In this document: positions 8,602 through 17,491 of the stretch, piece after piece
Position numbering within the stretch: position 1 is the stretch's first letter
How the letters are laid out: every line of letters starts with the position of its first letter
Assembly: GCA_003343905.1 (NCBI GenBank)
Contig: QAKI01000063.1
Coordinates: 124,001-188,000 of the forward strand
DNA from: Subdoligranulum variabile
GTDB lineage: Bacteria; Bacillota; Clostridia; Oscillospirales; Ruminococcaceae
Direction: 5' to 3'
Length of the DNA: 64,000 bases
The notes under the pieces: generated by a model
What the model saw: the letters and a program-made list of their open reading frames with translations, nothing else
The model's database searches: none
Told to the model about the DNA's origin: nothing
Program-made: the position numbers and the translations under genes

Positions 8602-9528
8602 ATGGTATCTTCTGAGGATGTACGCCGCGTGACGTTTGAAAAGTCGATGCGCGGGTATCGCTGCGACGATGTGGACGATTATCTCAAGCAGGTCGCGGAA
8701 AGTATGGAAGCACTCTCGGCACAGAACGATGACCTGCAGAAAAAACTGGTCGTGCTGGCACAGCGGATCGACCAGTACCGTGCAGAAGAAGATACGCTGC
8801 GCACCACGATGATCAACGCGCAGCGTTTGGGCGAAAATGTGATCCGGGAAGCCAAGCAGAAGGCGGCGGAGATCATCCGTACGGCCAACATGAAGGCGGA
8901 GGACCGCGAGCAGCGTGCCCGCGACGATGTGGAACTGGCCAAGCAGGAGATCGTCACGCTGAAAAGCGAGGCGGACAGCTTCAAGCGTTCGCTGATGGAT
9001 ATGTACCGCAAGCATATCAATCTGATCAGCAAGCTGCCGGAGTATAAAAAGACCGAGGATGAGGAACCCGAAGCCCCGGCGCCCGCGCAGCCGGCGCCTG
9101 CCCCGGAACCGCCCGTGGCGGAGCCTGTGCCGGAACCGCAGCCCCAGCCCGTCGTGACGGCCCGGCCGGAGCCGCCGGTGCAGGAGACCACCTATTATCC
9201 GGCGGAGGAACCGCAGCCGGAACCCGCCGCGGAAGAAGCGGAACCGGTGGATACCGTGGAGTTTGCCATTGCACCCCACCCGGAGGAGCCGGAGGAACCG
9301 CCCATGCCTGTGCAGCCGCCTGTACAGAAGATGGACGATCTGCCGTTCCAGCCCGGTGCGGGCCTGTATGACGAACCCCCGGCAGAAAAACCGGCCCCCG
9401 CCCGCAAGACGCGCAAGAGCAGCACGGGCAAGCGGACCACGCGCAAGACCAAGACGGCCCCCGAACCGCAGGAGGAACTTTCCTCCCCGGCATTTGATAA
9501 TTTCGAGGGCATCGACTTTGACAGTTGA
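8602..9528 (+). CDS. divIVA: DivIVA-domain cell-pole/septum protein
   Basis: DivIVA binds negatively curved membrane and recruits division or growth proteins. The N-terminal lipid-binding domain (about 1-60) contains TFEKSMRGYRCDDVDDYL. A coiled coil runs to about residue 145 with repeated charged heptads. The remaining ~160 residues form a Pro/Glu/Ala-rich tail, with PEPxP-like repeats at about 155-215 and a basic patch of Lys/Arg/Thr near 270-295. The tail is much longer than in Bacillus. AGGAGGAG lies just before the ATG. ileS is 60 nt downstream. Confidence 0.94.
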   Translation: MVSSEDVRRVTFEKSMRGYRCDDVDDYLKQVAESMEALSAQNDDLQKKLVVLAQRIDQYRAEEDTLRTTMINAQRLGENVIREAKQKAAEIIRTANMKAEDREQRARDDVELAKQEIVTLKSEADSFKRSLMDMYRKHINLISKLPEYKKTEDEEPEAPAPAQPAPAPEPPVAEPVPEPQPQPVVTARPEPPVQETTYYPAEEPQPEPAAEEAEPVDTVEFAIAPHPEEPEEPPMPVQPPVQKMDDLPFQPGAGLYDEPPAEKPAPARKTRKSSTGKRTTRKTKTAPEPQEELSSPAFDNFEGIDFDS

Positions 9529-9588
9529 TGGGCTGTGAACCGCAAACCGCAGTGCAAAGATTTAATAAATAGAGGAGAGTAGGAAATC

Positions 9589-12363
9589 GTGCCGCAGAAT
9601 TATAACGATACCATCCACAAGATGCAGACCCCCTTTGAAATGCGGGCCGGGCTGCCGAAGAAGGAACCCAAAATGCTCGAAGACTGGGAGGCAAACCATG
9701 TCTATGAGCAGATGATCCGCAACAACGAGGGCAAGCCCCGCTACATCCTGCATGACGGCCCGCCGTATGCCAACGGCAGCATCCACATGGGAACGGCCCT
9801 GAACAAGATCATCAAGGACATCATCGTCCGTTATAAGAACATGGCCGGTTTCCAGGCTCCCTATGTGCCCGGTTACGACACCCACGGCCTGCCCATCGAA
9901 CTGAAAGCACTCGGTTCCCTGGGCGACAAGAAGGCGGGCGTTTCCAAGCTGGAACTGCGCAAGATCTGCCGTGAATTTGCCACGGAGCATATCGACGTGA
10001 TGAATTCCCAGTTCAAGCGTCTGGGCGTGCAGGGCGACTTTGACAATCCCTACCTGACGCTGCGCCCGGAGTTCGAGGCGCGCCAGGTCGAGATCTTCGG
10101 TGATATGGCCAAGAAGGGCTACATCTACAAGGGCATGAAGGCCGTTTACTGGTGTCCGGAGGACCGCACGGCCCTGGCCGAAGCCGAGATCGAGTATGCA
10201 GAGGACGAGTGCGATTCCATCTATGTCCGTTTCCACCTGACGGGCGACCCCAAGGGTGTGCTGGCCAAGCACAACATCCCGCTGGATAAGGCGTGGATCG
10301 TGATCTGGACCACTACCACCTGGACGCTGCCTGCCAACGTGGCGACCTGCCTGAACCCGGACCTCGAATATGCCTTCGTCAAGATCGGGGACGAGTACCA
10401 CATCATGGCGGCCGAACTGGTCAAGGCCACGATGGAAGCCTGCCATATCGAGGAATATGAGGTCCTGCCGGAGACCGTGCGCGGCAGCGAACTGGAACTG
10501 ATGGAATACAAGCATCCGTTCCTGGACCGCACCGGTCTTGTGATCCTGGGCGATCATGTCACGCTGGAAGGCGGCACCGGCTGCGTCCATACCGCGCCCG
10601 GCCACGGCGTCGAGGACTTTGAAGTCTGCGTCAACCACTACCCGCAGCTGCCGGTGGTGGTCCCCGTGGACGACGCGGGCCGCCTGACCGAGGAGGCCGG
10701 CAAAGAGTTTGCAGGCCTGAAGGTGTGGGCCGCCAACAAGGTCATTCTGGAGCATATCCGGGAGAGCGGCCACCTGATGGGCGTGCAGCACATCACCCAC
10801 CAGTACCCCCATTGCTGGCGCTGCCATCACCCCATCATCTTCCGCGCCACGGAACAGTGGTTCTGCTCCATCGACGCCTTCAAGGAAGATGTCTACAAGG
10901 CCATCGACAGCGTGCACTGGCAGCCCGCGTGGGGCCATGACCGCATGGCGGGCATGGTGCGCGACCGCAGCGACTGGTGCATCAGCCGCCAGCGTGTCTG
11001 GGGCGTGCCGATCCCGGTGTTCTACTGCAAGAAGTGCGGCAAGTATCATATCACGGATGCTTCCATCCAGGCGGTGTCGGATTTGTTCCGCAAGGAAGGC
11101 AGCGACGCCTGGTATAAGTACGACGCCAACGAGATCATGCCCAAGACTGAAGTCTGCGAATGCGGCGCTTCCGACTGGGAGAAGGATCCCGATATCATGG
11201 ACGTCTGGTTTGACTCCGGCTCCACCTGGAGCGCGGTCTGCCGGGAACGTCCCGAACTGACCTGGCCCGTCGATCTGTACATGGAAGGCGCCGACCAGTT
11301 CCGCGGCTGGTTCCAGTCCAGCCTGCTGACCAGCGTGGCGACCCAGGGCGTCGCGCCGTACCGCGAAGTGCTGTGCCACGGCTGGGTGGTGGACGCCCAG
11401 GGCAAGCAGATGCACAAATCGGCCGGCAACGGCATGGAACCCGCCGAGATCATCCGGGATTACGGCGCCGACATCATCCGTCTGTGGGTGGCGTCCAGTG
11501 ATTACACGGTGGACGTTCGCGCCGGCAAGGAGATCTTCCGCCAGCTTTCCGAAGCGTACCGCAAAATGCGCAACACGGCGCGTTTCATGTTGGGCAACCT
11601 GAGCGACTTCGACCCCAACACCGACGCCGTGGCGGACGACCAGCTGTATGAGATCGACCGCTGGGCGCTGGAAGCCTGCAACGCGCTTACGGCGACCATG
11701 CGGGATGCCTACGATCATTACGATTTCTCCCGCGCGTATCATGCGTTGTACAACTTCTGCGTCATCGATATGTCCAACTTCTACATGGACGTCATCAAGG
11801 ACCGGCTGTACTGTGCGGATGACCATGCCCGCCGCTGCGCGCAGACGGCGCTGTACCGCATCCTGGTGGACTTCACCAAGCTGCTGGCGCCGATCCTCTG
11901 CTTCACCAGCCAGGAGATCTGGAGCGATGTGCCCAAGATGCCCGGCATGAAGGAGTATGTGATCTTTGAGCAGATGCCCGAAGCAAAGGCTGCTGCCGGC
12001 AAGGACTTCACCGATAAGTGGGACCGCATCATGGCGATCCGCGACGACGTGAAGAAGGTGCTGGAACAGGCCCGTGCCGATAAGCGCATCGGTTCCTCCC
12101 TGGAAGCCGGCCTGACGCTGTACTGCAACGAGGAACTGTATGCGTTCCTCAACGCGATCCCGATGGATGAACTGGCGGACCTGTTCATCGTATCTCAGGT
12201 CCGTCTGGAACAGAAGGAAGGCGGCGTCAAGGGCCTGGTGGAAGGTCTGGGCGTACAGGCGGACCATGCGGCCGGCAACAAGTGCCTGCGCTGCTGGAAG
12301 TACGATGCAGCCGTTGGTGAGAACGGCCTTTGCCCGCGCTGTGCCAAGGTCCTGGGAATGTAA
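9589..12363 (+). CDS. ileS: Isoleucyl-tRNA synthetase
   Basis: Charges tRNA-Ile and has a CP1 editing domain. The HIGH-type motif PPYANGSIHMG is at about 58-68 and the KMSKS-type motif KQMHK at 606-610. The C-terminal zinc-binding cysteines are C899/C902 and C915/C918. The 924-residue length is normal. The start is GTG with AGAGGAG about 12 nt upstream. The 60-nt leader is too short for a T-box riboswitch, which often precedes ileS in Firmicutes. Confidence 0.98.
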   Translation: MPQNYNDTIHKMQTPFEMRAGLPKKEPKMLEDWEANHVYEQMIRNNEGKPRYILHDGPPYANGSIHMGTALNKIIKDIIVRYKNMAGFQAPYVPGYDTHGLPIELKALGSLGDKKAGVSKLELRKICREFATEHIDVMNSQFKRLGVQGDFDNPYLTLRPEFEARQVEIFGDMAKKGYIYKGMKAVYWCPEDRTALAEAEIEYAEDECDSIYVRFHLTGDPKGVLAKHNIPLDKAWIVIWTTTTWTLPANVATCLNPDLEYAFVKIGDEYHIMAAELVKATMEACHIEEYEVLPETVRGSELELMEYKHPFLDRTGLVILGDHVTLEGGTGCVHTAPGHGVEDFEVCVNHYPQLPVVVPVDDAGRLTEEAGKEFAGLKVWAANKVILEHIRESGHLMGVQHITHQYPHCWRCHHPIIFRATEQWFCSIDAFKEDVYKAIDSVHWQPAWGHDRMAGMVRDRSDWCISRQRVWGVPIPVFYCKKCGKYHITDASIQAVSDLFRKEGSDAWYKYDANEIMPKTEVCECGASDWEKDPDIMDVWFDSGSTWSAVCRERPELTWPVDLYMEGADQFRGWFQSSLLTSVATQGVAPYREVLCHGWVVDAQGKQMHKSAGNGMEPAEIIRDYGADIIRLWVASSDYTVDVRAGKEIFRQLSEAYRKMRNTARFMLGNLSDFDPNTDAVADDQLYEIDRWALEACNALTATMRDAYDHYDFSRAYHALYNFCVIDMSNFYMDVIKDRLYCADDHARRCAQTALYRILVDFTKLLAPILCFTSQEIWSDVPKMPGMKEYVIFEQMPEAKAAAGKDFTDKWDRIMAIRDDVKKVLEQARADKRIGSSLEAGLTLYCNEELYAFLNAIPMDELADLFIVSQVRLEQKEGGVKGLVEGLGVQADHAAGNKCLRCWKYDAAVGENGLCPRCAKVLGM

Positions 12364-12373
12364 TCTTACCCTT

Positions 12374-12412
12374 CAGCGGTGCTTAGATCGGTATAAGCAC
12401 CGCTGATTTTTT
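12374..12412 (+). terminator. Strong terminator after ileS
   Basis: A perfect 12-bp stem CAGCGGTGCTTA / TAAGCACCGCTG with an 8-nt loop is followed by ATTTTTT. It ends only 18 nt before the lspA start codon. Confidence 0.92.
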
Positions 12413-12430
12413 GAACCGTGGGAGTGTCGT

Positions 12431-12925
12431 ATGATCGTATCCGTTCTTTCTCTGCTGGCCGCCGCCGCACTGGTGGCGGTGGACCAGCTCATCAAGTGGT
12501 GGGCGACGGCCGTTCTGCAGCCGCTTGGCTCCATCACCGTCTTGCCCGGCATCGTGGAACTTCGCTATTACTTAAACGACGGTATGGCATTTTCCATGCT
12601 GTCCGGCAAGCAGGGGCTGCTGATCGCGGTGACTTCGGTCGTTCTGCTCTGCGTCCTGATCGCGCTTCTGCGCCGGAAAATGCCCCTGATGGAACGGGTG
12701 TCGTGGACGCTGATCCTGGGGGGCGGTATCGGCAACCTGATCGACCGGGTCCTGAACGGCGTGGTCGTTGACTATATCAACGTGCTGTTCATGAATTTTG
12801 CCGTGTTCAACTTTGCAGATATGTGCATTACGGTCGGCGTGATCCTGCTGATGCTCTGGGTGATCTGTGATTCTTTCAAAAAGAAACCGGAAGAACAGCC
12901 GGAAAAACCGAACGACGCGCAGTAA
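12431..12925 (+). CDS. lspA: Lipoprotein signal peptidase (signal peptidase II)
   Basis: Cleaves signal peptides of diacylated prolipoproteins in the membrane; clients in this window include the ABC binding protein, GerAC and probably the DUF4358 protein. The 164-residue product has four hydrophobic segments. It has the conserved blocks YLNDGMAFS, GGIGNLIDR and VVDYI, with catalytic Asp at D114 and, in FNFAD, D130. A GGGAGTG ribosome site precedes ATG 12431. The charged 20-residue C-terminal tail is unremarkable. rluD follows after 12 nt. Confidence 0.96.
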   Translation: MIVSVLSLLAAAALVAVDQLIKWWATAVLQPLGSITVLPGIVELRYYLNDGMAFSMLSGKQGLLIAVTSVVLLCVLIALLRRKMPLMERVSWTLILGGGIGNLIDRVLNGVVVDYINVLFMNFAVFNFADMCITVGVILLMLWVICDSFKKKPEEQPEKPNDAQ

Positions 12926-12937
12926 AGAGGACGGCGT

Positions 12938-13870
12938 ATGGAGCAACTGGAGTTCACGGCCGGCCCGCAGGAATCCGGCCGTCTGGATGCCTGGCTGGCA
13001 GCCTGCTGCAGCACCCTGTCCCGCAGCGCATTGCAGGCGCTGATGGAACAGGGGCTGGTGACGCGGGACGGCATGCCGGTCAACAAAAAGGAAAAAGTCC
13101 GGCCGGGCAGCGTTTACCGGATCGAACTGCCGGATCCGCAGCCGATCGAAGCGCAGCCGCAGGATATTCCGCTTTCCATCGTGTATGAGGACGCGGACCT
13201 GCTGGTGGTGGACAAGCCCAAGGGGATGGTCGTTCATCCTGCGCCAGGCAACCCGGAGGGGACGCTCGTCAACGCGCTGCTGTATCACTGCGCGGGACAG
13301 CTTTCCGGCATCGGCGGCGCGATCCGTCCCGGCATCGTGCATCGTATCGACAAGGATACCAGCGGCCTGCTGGTCGTTGCCAAAAACGATGCGGCCCATC
13401 AGGCGCTCAGCGAGCAGATGCGGGTGCACAGTATCCACCGGGTCTATCATGCAGTCGTCTACGGCAACCTCAAGGAAGAGGAAGGCGCTGTGGAAACTTG
13501 GCTGGGGCGCGACCCCCGCGACCGCAAAAAGATGGCGGTCGTTCCGCAGTCCGCATCGGGCGCGCGCTATGCATATACCGGCTGGCGCGTGCTGGAACGC
13601 TTCGGCAATTTTACCTATATCGCCTGTAAACTCAAGACCGGGCGCACCCATCAGATCCGGGTGCACATGGCTTCCATCGGGCATCCGCTGGCGGGGGACG
13701 CCGTGTACGGTCCCCGGAACTGTATCAAAAGTCTGGCGGGGCAATGCCTGCATGCCAGGGAACTTGGCTTTCAACACCCGGCGACGGGGGCGTGGATGCA
13801 GTTTGACTCCCCGCTGCCGCCGTACTTTACGGATTTTCTGAACCGGCTAAGAAAGGAACACCGTACATGA
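12938..13870 (+). CDS. rluD: Ribosomal large-subunit pseudouridine synthase, RluD family
   Basis: Isomerises uridines in 23S rRNA. An N-terminal S4 domain (about 10-75) is followed by the catalytic domain with HRIDKDTSGLLVVAK, whose Asp is D138, and the later motif GRTHQIRVH. The 310-residue length fits RluD/YlyB. It lies in the lspA operon, as is usual in Firmicutes, and overlaps the next gene by ATGA. Exact rRNA target sites cannot be assigned from sequence. Confidence 0.93.
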   Translation: MEQLEFTAGPQESGRLDAWLAACCSTLSRSALQALMEQGLVTRDGMPVNKKEKVRPGSVYRIELPDPQPIEAQPQDIPLSIVYEDADLLVVDKPKGMVVHPAPGNPEGTLVNALLYHCAGQLSGIGGAIRPGIVHRIDKDTSGLLVVAKNDAAHQALSEQMRVHSIHRVYHAVVYGNLKEEEGAVETWLGRDPRDRKKMAVVPQSASGARYAYTGWRVLERFGNFTYIACKLKTGRTHQIRVHMASIGHPLAGDAVYGPRNCIKSLAGQCLHARELGFQHPATGAWMQFDSPLPPYFTDFLNRLRKEHRT

Positions 13871-14697
13871 AATCAGCGCTCAGCGATTATCTGGTCATCT
13901 GTGATATGGATAATACTCTGCTTACCGCGAAAGAGGGGCTGCCTTCCTGCAATCGGACGGTGATCCAGCTTTTTACCGAGATGGGGGGCCGCTTTACCGT
14001 GGCGACGGGCCGCCCGCCGGAGTCGATCCGCGCGGCGCTGTCCGGCATCAAACTGTCCATGCCGGCGATCTCCTGCAACGGGGCGCTGCTGTATGATTTC
14101 TCTACCGAGACGGTGCTTCACCGTTCTACGCTCAACCGGGAACAGGCCACGGCGGCCATCCAGGATATTTTGTCCAAATTTTCGCGGGTCGGCGTCGAGG
14201 TCATGGCGGGCAACGGCGAAATGTATGTCATCAACGCCAACGAATACACCCACGCCCATCAGGTGGACGAACACCTTGGCAGCATTGCCTGTCCGCTGGA
14301 ATGTGTGGCCGACGGCTGGGTCAAGGTGGTGTTTGCCTCTGACCCGGAAACGATCCGCAAACTGGGCCAGTACGCCAAGACCAAATATTATGGCCGGGAC
14401 AACTATTTCCTGGCGACCAATAATATTTATCTTGAGATCATGCCCGCGGGCGTCAGCAAGGCGACGGGGATGCATGATCTGTGCGCGCTGATGAATCACC
14501 CACAGAAAAAGACCATCGTGATCGGGGACTACTACAACGATCTGGAACTGATGCGGGAGGCAGGGCACGCGGTGGCGGTGGCCAACGCGCCCGCCGAGGT
14601 CAAGGCCAGCGCGGATGAAGTGATGACCTGCACCTGTTCCGAGGGCGCGGTCGGGGAATATCTGTATCAGCTGGTGCATCGTGTCACGAACACCTGA
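13867..14697 (+). CDS. Cof-type HAD phosphatase
   Basis: A 276-residue HAD hydrolase of the Cof/YidA class. The nucleophile motif DMDNTLL is near residue 12, TGRPPESI is motif II, a C2 cap domain lies in the middle, and IGDYYNDLELM is motif IV. Family members dephosphorylate sugar phosphates or flavin/PLP precursors; the substrate here cannot be predicted. It starts in a 4-nt overlap with rluD and is followed 23 nt later by a PTS EIIA gene, which hints at carbohydrate metabolism. Confidence 0.88.
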   Translation: MKSALSDYLVICDMDNTLLTAKEGLPSCNRTVIQLFTEMGGRFTVATGRPPESIRAALSGIKLSMPAISCNGALLYDFSTETVLHRSTLNREQATAAIQDILSKFSRVGVEVMAGNGEMYVINANEYTHAHQVDEHLGSIACPLECVADGWVKVVFASDPETIRKLGQYAKTKYYGRDNYFLATNNIYLEIMPAGVSKATGMHDLCALMNHPQKKTIVIGDYYNDLELMREAGHAVAVANAPAEVKASADEVMTCTCSEGAVGEYLYQLVHRVTNT

Positions 14698-14720
14698 CGG
14701 GCACAGAAAAAGAGGGCAGT

Positions 14721-15200
14721 ATGAGAGTCAGCGATTTGATGGACCCCAAGGGCATCTTGCTGTATGCCAACATCGACAACCAGGCGGACGCGCTGGGGAT
14801 CATGGTGGAACTGCAGGAAAGCAGCGGCGTGATCACAAACGGGACCGCATACTATAACGCCGTGTGCCAGCGGGAGACCTTCGGCGGCACTACGGCGATC
14901 GGGAACGGCATCGCGCTGCCGCACGCCGGCAATGCGGGCGTATCGGCGCCGGGCATCTCAGCGCTGACGCTGCGGCATGGTGTGGACTGGGGCGCGCCGG
15001 ACGGCCGTGCGGTGGACCTTATTTTTATGATCGCCGTGCCGCCGGGGGAGGAAAGCCTTCACCTGCAGATCCTGGCGCGGCTGGTCAACCTGCTGGAATA
15101 TGGGACGCTGGTGGACGCGCTGCGCCATGCCAGCAGCCCCGCACGCTTTTTGGAACTGATCCAGAGGGCGGAAAATACCTGCTTTGGTATGGAATTTTAG
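14721..15200 (+). CDS. Stand-alone PTS EIIA domain (fructose/nitrogen type)
   Basis: A 159-residue single-domain PTS_EIIA_2 protein. The phosphorylated His is H68 in the motif GIALPHAG, preceded by TTAIGNG; the LILIxVP-like strand and a C-terminal helix with LARLVNLL follow. There are no adjacent EIIB/EIIC genes, so it may act in regulation (PtsN-like) or work with a permease encoded elsewhere. It is the last gene of the lspA-rluD-Cof unit and ends at a strong terminator. Confidence 0.87.
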   Translation: MRVSDLMDPKGILLYANIDNQADALGIMVELQESSGVITNGTAYYNAVCQRETFGGTTAIGNGIALPHAGNAGVSAPGISALTLRHGVDWGAPDGRAVDLIFMIAVPPGEESLHLQILARLVNLLEYGTLVDALRHASSPARFLELIQRAENTCFGMEF

Positions 15201-15205
15201 TAAAG

Positions 15206-15239
15206 AACAGGCCGGGATGGTTTCATCCCGGCCTGTTTT
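15206..15239 (+). terminator. Strong terminator after PTS EIIA
   Basis: A perfect 14-bp stem AACAGGCCGGGATG / CATCCCGGCCTGTT with a GTTT loop runs into a short T run. Confidence 0.92.
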
Positions 15240-15296
15240 GGTGAAAACGGAGAAAAAACAAGGCCGTACAGGGCAAAAAATTGGCAAGGAAATTCA

Positions 15297-15326
15297 TTGC
15301 TTTAGTGCGCAAAAGTGTGCTATGCT
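15297..15326 (+). promoter_or_regulatory. Promoter for the ABC importer operon
   Basis: TTGCTT (15297-15302) and TATGCT (15321-15326) are 18 nt apart. The -10 lies within a small inverted repeat TGCTA-N5-TAGCA, which could be an operator. No T-box or other recognisable riboswitch is seen in the 88-nt leader. Confidence 0.5.
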
Positions 15327-15414
15327 TTAGCATATTAAATCGGCAAAGATATGCCCGGAGCGACGGCTGGAACAGCGAACCCCGGGCACATCGGACGGAA
15401 CGGAGGAAGAACGT

Positions 15415-16428
15415 ATGAAAAAAGCGGTATCGTTGCTGATGGCGGCCGCCATGGGCATGGGATTGGCAGCCTGCGGCAGCACAGCGGCGCAAAGCGGTTC
15501 CACGGCTTCTTCGGCTGCGGCGGGCACGGCGGAGACCGGCGGCAGCGGCTACACGGTCGGCATCTGCCAGCAAGTGCCCCATGAAGCACTGGATCAGGCG
15601 ACGCAGGGGTTCAAGGACGCGCTGGTGGAAGCCTTCGGCGAGGACGGCGTCACCATTGACGAACAGAATGCCCAGGGCGATTCCAATACCTGCTCCACCA
15701 TCATCAACGGCTTCGTTTCCGGCGGGTATGATCTGATCATGGCCAACGGCAGCAGCGCCCTGCAGGCGGCTTCGGCCGGTACGGCGGACATTCCGATCCT
15801 GGGCACTTCTGTCACCGAGTACGGCGTGGCCCTGGGCATTGATGACTTCACCGGCACGGTGGGGGGCAATATCTCCGGCACCAGCGATCTAGCCCCGCTG
15901 GATCAGCAGGCGCAGATGCTGGCGGATTTCTTCCCGGTGGACCAGTACCCGAACGTCGGTATGCTGTATTGCAGCGGCGAACCCAACAGCGACTATCAGG
16001 TGGAGCAGGTGACCAACTACCTGACCGAGATGGGCTACACGGTCGAGGATTATTCCTTCAGTGATTCCAACGATCTGGCGACCGTTGCCACCAACGCGTC
16101 CATTGGCTGCGATGTTATCTATATTCCGACCGATAACACCGTCGCTTCCAACACCGAGATCATCAACAATATCTGCCTGCCCGCCCAGGTGCCCGTCATC
16201 GCGGGCGAGAAGGGCATCTGCGCCGGCTGCGGTGTTGCGACCCTGTCCATCAGCTACTATGAACTGGGCTATACCACTGGCGAGATGGCCGTCAAGATCT
16301 TGAAGGGCGAGGCGGATGTTTCCACCATGCCCATCGAGTACGCCCCCAGCCTCACCAAGATGTACAACCCTGCCAACTGTGAGGAACTGGGCATCACCGT
16401 TCCCGAGGATTACGTCGCCATCGAGTGA
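15415..16428 (+). CDS. ABC transporter substrate-binding lipoprotein (PF04392, TrpX-like)
   Basis: A 337-residue lipoprotein. The signal peptide ends in the lipobox LAAC (C20), followed by a Ser/Ala/Gly linker and a two-lobe periplasmic-binding fold beginning YTVGICQQVPHEALDQ. The motifs YDLIMANGSSALQAA, DIPILGTSVTEYG and VIYIPTDNTVAS are typical of the PF04392 ABC_sub_bind family, which includes TrpX for tryptophan import in streptococci. The actual ligand is not visible. The permease and ATPase genes follow. GGAGGAAG precedes the ATG. Confidence 0.9.
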   Translation: MKKAVSLLMAAAMGMGLAACGSTAAQSGSTASSAAAGTAETGGSGYTVGICQQVPHEALDQATQGFKDALVEAFGEDGVTIDEQNAQGDSNTCSTIINGFVSGGYDLIMANGSSALQAASAGTADIPILGTSVTEYGVALGIDDFTGTVGGNISGTSDLAPLDQQAQMLADFFPVDQYPNVGMLYCSGEPNSDYQVEQVTNYLTEMGYTVEDYSFSDSNDLATVATNASIGCDVIYIPTDNTVASNTEIINNICLPAQVPVIAGEKGICAGCGVATLSISYYELGYTTGEMAVKILKGEADVSTMPIEYAPSLTKMYNPANCEELGITVPEDYVAIE

Positions 16429-16459
16429 TCCGGGCGGTGCCTGGCGCACGGCAGACAAA

Positions 16460-16493
16460 GACGGGAAAAGGTTCCGCTTTTTCTCGTCTTTTT
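16460..16493 (+). terminator. Intra-operon terminator after the binding-protein gene
   Basis: A 10-bp stem GACGGGAAAA / TTTTCTCGTC (one G-U pair) is followed by TTTTT. It lies between the binding-protein and permease genes. Partial termination here would make the binding protein more abundant than the membrane subunits. Confidence 0.7.
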
Positions 16494-16561
16494 GTTGCCT
16501 GCCGCCATTCTGTAAGCAGGGGTGCAAAGCCCCGGAACGATAATGGGAAGGACTGTTTCTT

Positions 16562-17491
16562 TTGGATATCATGACACTGGTCAATGCCCTGCCCGGCGCA
16601 GTGGCGCAGGGCCTGATCTGGGCCATTATGGCCATCGGCGTTTATATCACCTACCGCGTGCTGGATATTGCCGACCTGACGGTGGACGGCTCGCTCTGCA
16701 CGGGCGGCGCGGTCTGCATCATGTGCATGCTGGCCGGCTGCAATGTGTGGGTGTCGATCCTGGCAGCGACCTGCGCCGGTCTGCTGGCGGGCTTCGTCAC
16801 CGGCATTTTCCATACCTTCATGGGCATTCAGCCCATTCTGGCCGGTATCCTTACGCAGTTGGCGCTCTGGTCGGTCAACCTCAAAATCATGGGGAAGGCC
16901 AACCAGGCCATCAACGTGAACCAGTATGACCTGCTGGTTTCGCTGCGCTACATCAAGGATGTGCCTTTTTACAAGAACACGATTTTTGTGGTGCTCGTAT
17001 TCCTGGCCGTGCTGATCGCGGTGCTGTACTGGTTCTTCGGCACCGAACTGGGCTGCGGCATCCGTGCTACGGGCTGCAACGCCAACATGGCCCGGGCGCA
17101 GGGCATCAACACCAACCGGAACAAGGTCATCGGCCTGATGATCTCCAATGGCCTGGTCGCCCTGTCCGGCGCGCTGCTGGCCCAGTATCAGGGCTTTGCC
17201 GATATCAACATGGGCCGCGGTTCCATCGTGATCGGTTTGGCAGCCGTTATCATCGGCGAGGCGCTCCTCAGCCGTGTGTTCCACAACTTCGCCCTTAAAA
17301 TGGCGGCGGTGGCTGTGGGCAGCATCGTCTACTATCTGGTCTATCAGGTCGTCATTTGGCTCAAAGTGGACACTGACCTGCTCAAGGCGTTCAGCGCCGT
17401 GGTGGTGGCCATCTTCCTTGCGGTCCCTTACTGGAAAGGAAAGTACTTCAACAAACCCGTGGTAGCGAAGGGGGGCAGCAAGAATGCTTGA
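16562..17491 (+). CDS. ABC transporter permease (TrpY-like)
   Basis: A 309-residue integral membrane protein with about eight hydrophobic segments, related to branched-chain-type permeases (GALVAQGLIWAIMAIGVYITYR-like N-terminus, DLTVDGSLCTGGAV, GIQPILAGILTQLALWS). The cytoplasmic loop RATGCNANMARAQGIN resembles the EAA-like loop that contacts the ATPase. The start is taken as TTG 16562 because GGGAAGGA lies 9 nt upstream; ATG 16571 is the alternative. It overlaps the ATPase gene by 8 nt. Confidence 0.9.
   Translation: MDIMTLVNALPGAVAQGLIWAIMAIGVYITYRVLDIADLTVDGSLCTGGAVCIMCMLAGCNVWVSILAATCAGLLAGFVTGIFHTFMGIQPILAGILTQLALWSVNLKIMGKANQAINVNQYDLLVSLRYIKDVPFYKNTIFVVLVFLAVLIAVLYWFFGTELGCGIRATGCNANMARAQGINTNRNKVIGLMISNGLVALSGALLAQYQGFADINMGRGSIVIGLAAVIIGEALLSRVFHNFALKMAAVAVGSIVYYLVYQVVIWLKVDTDLLKAFSAVVVAIFLAVPYWKGKYFNKPVVAKGGSKNA

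Noticed and set aside
9562..12267. A 901-codon minus-strand open frame opposite ileS
   Set aside because: Shadow of ileS; no ribosome site and His/Val/Gln-rich content.
15240..15414. T-box or tryptophan riboswitch before the ABC importer
   Set aside because: No specifier stem or T-box sequence is visible; only a promoter and a small inverted repeat.
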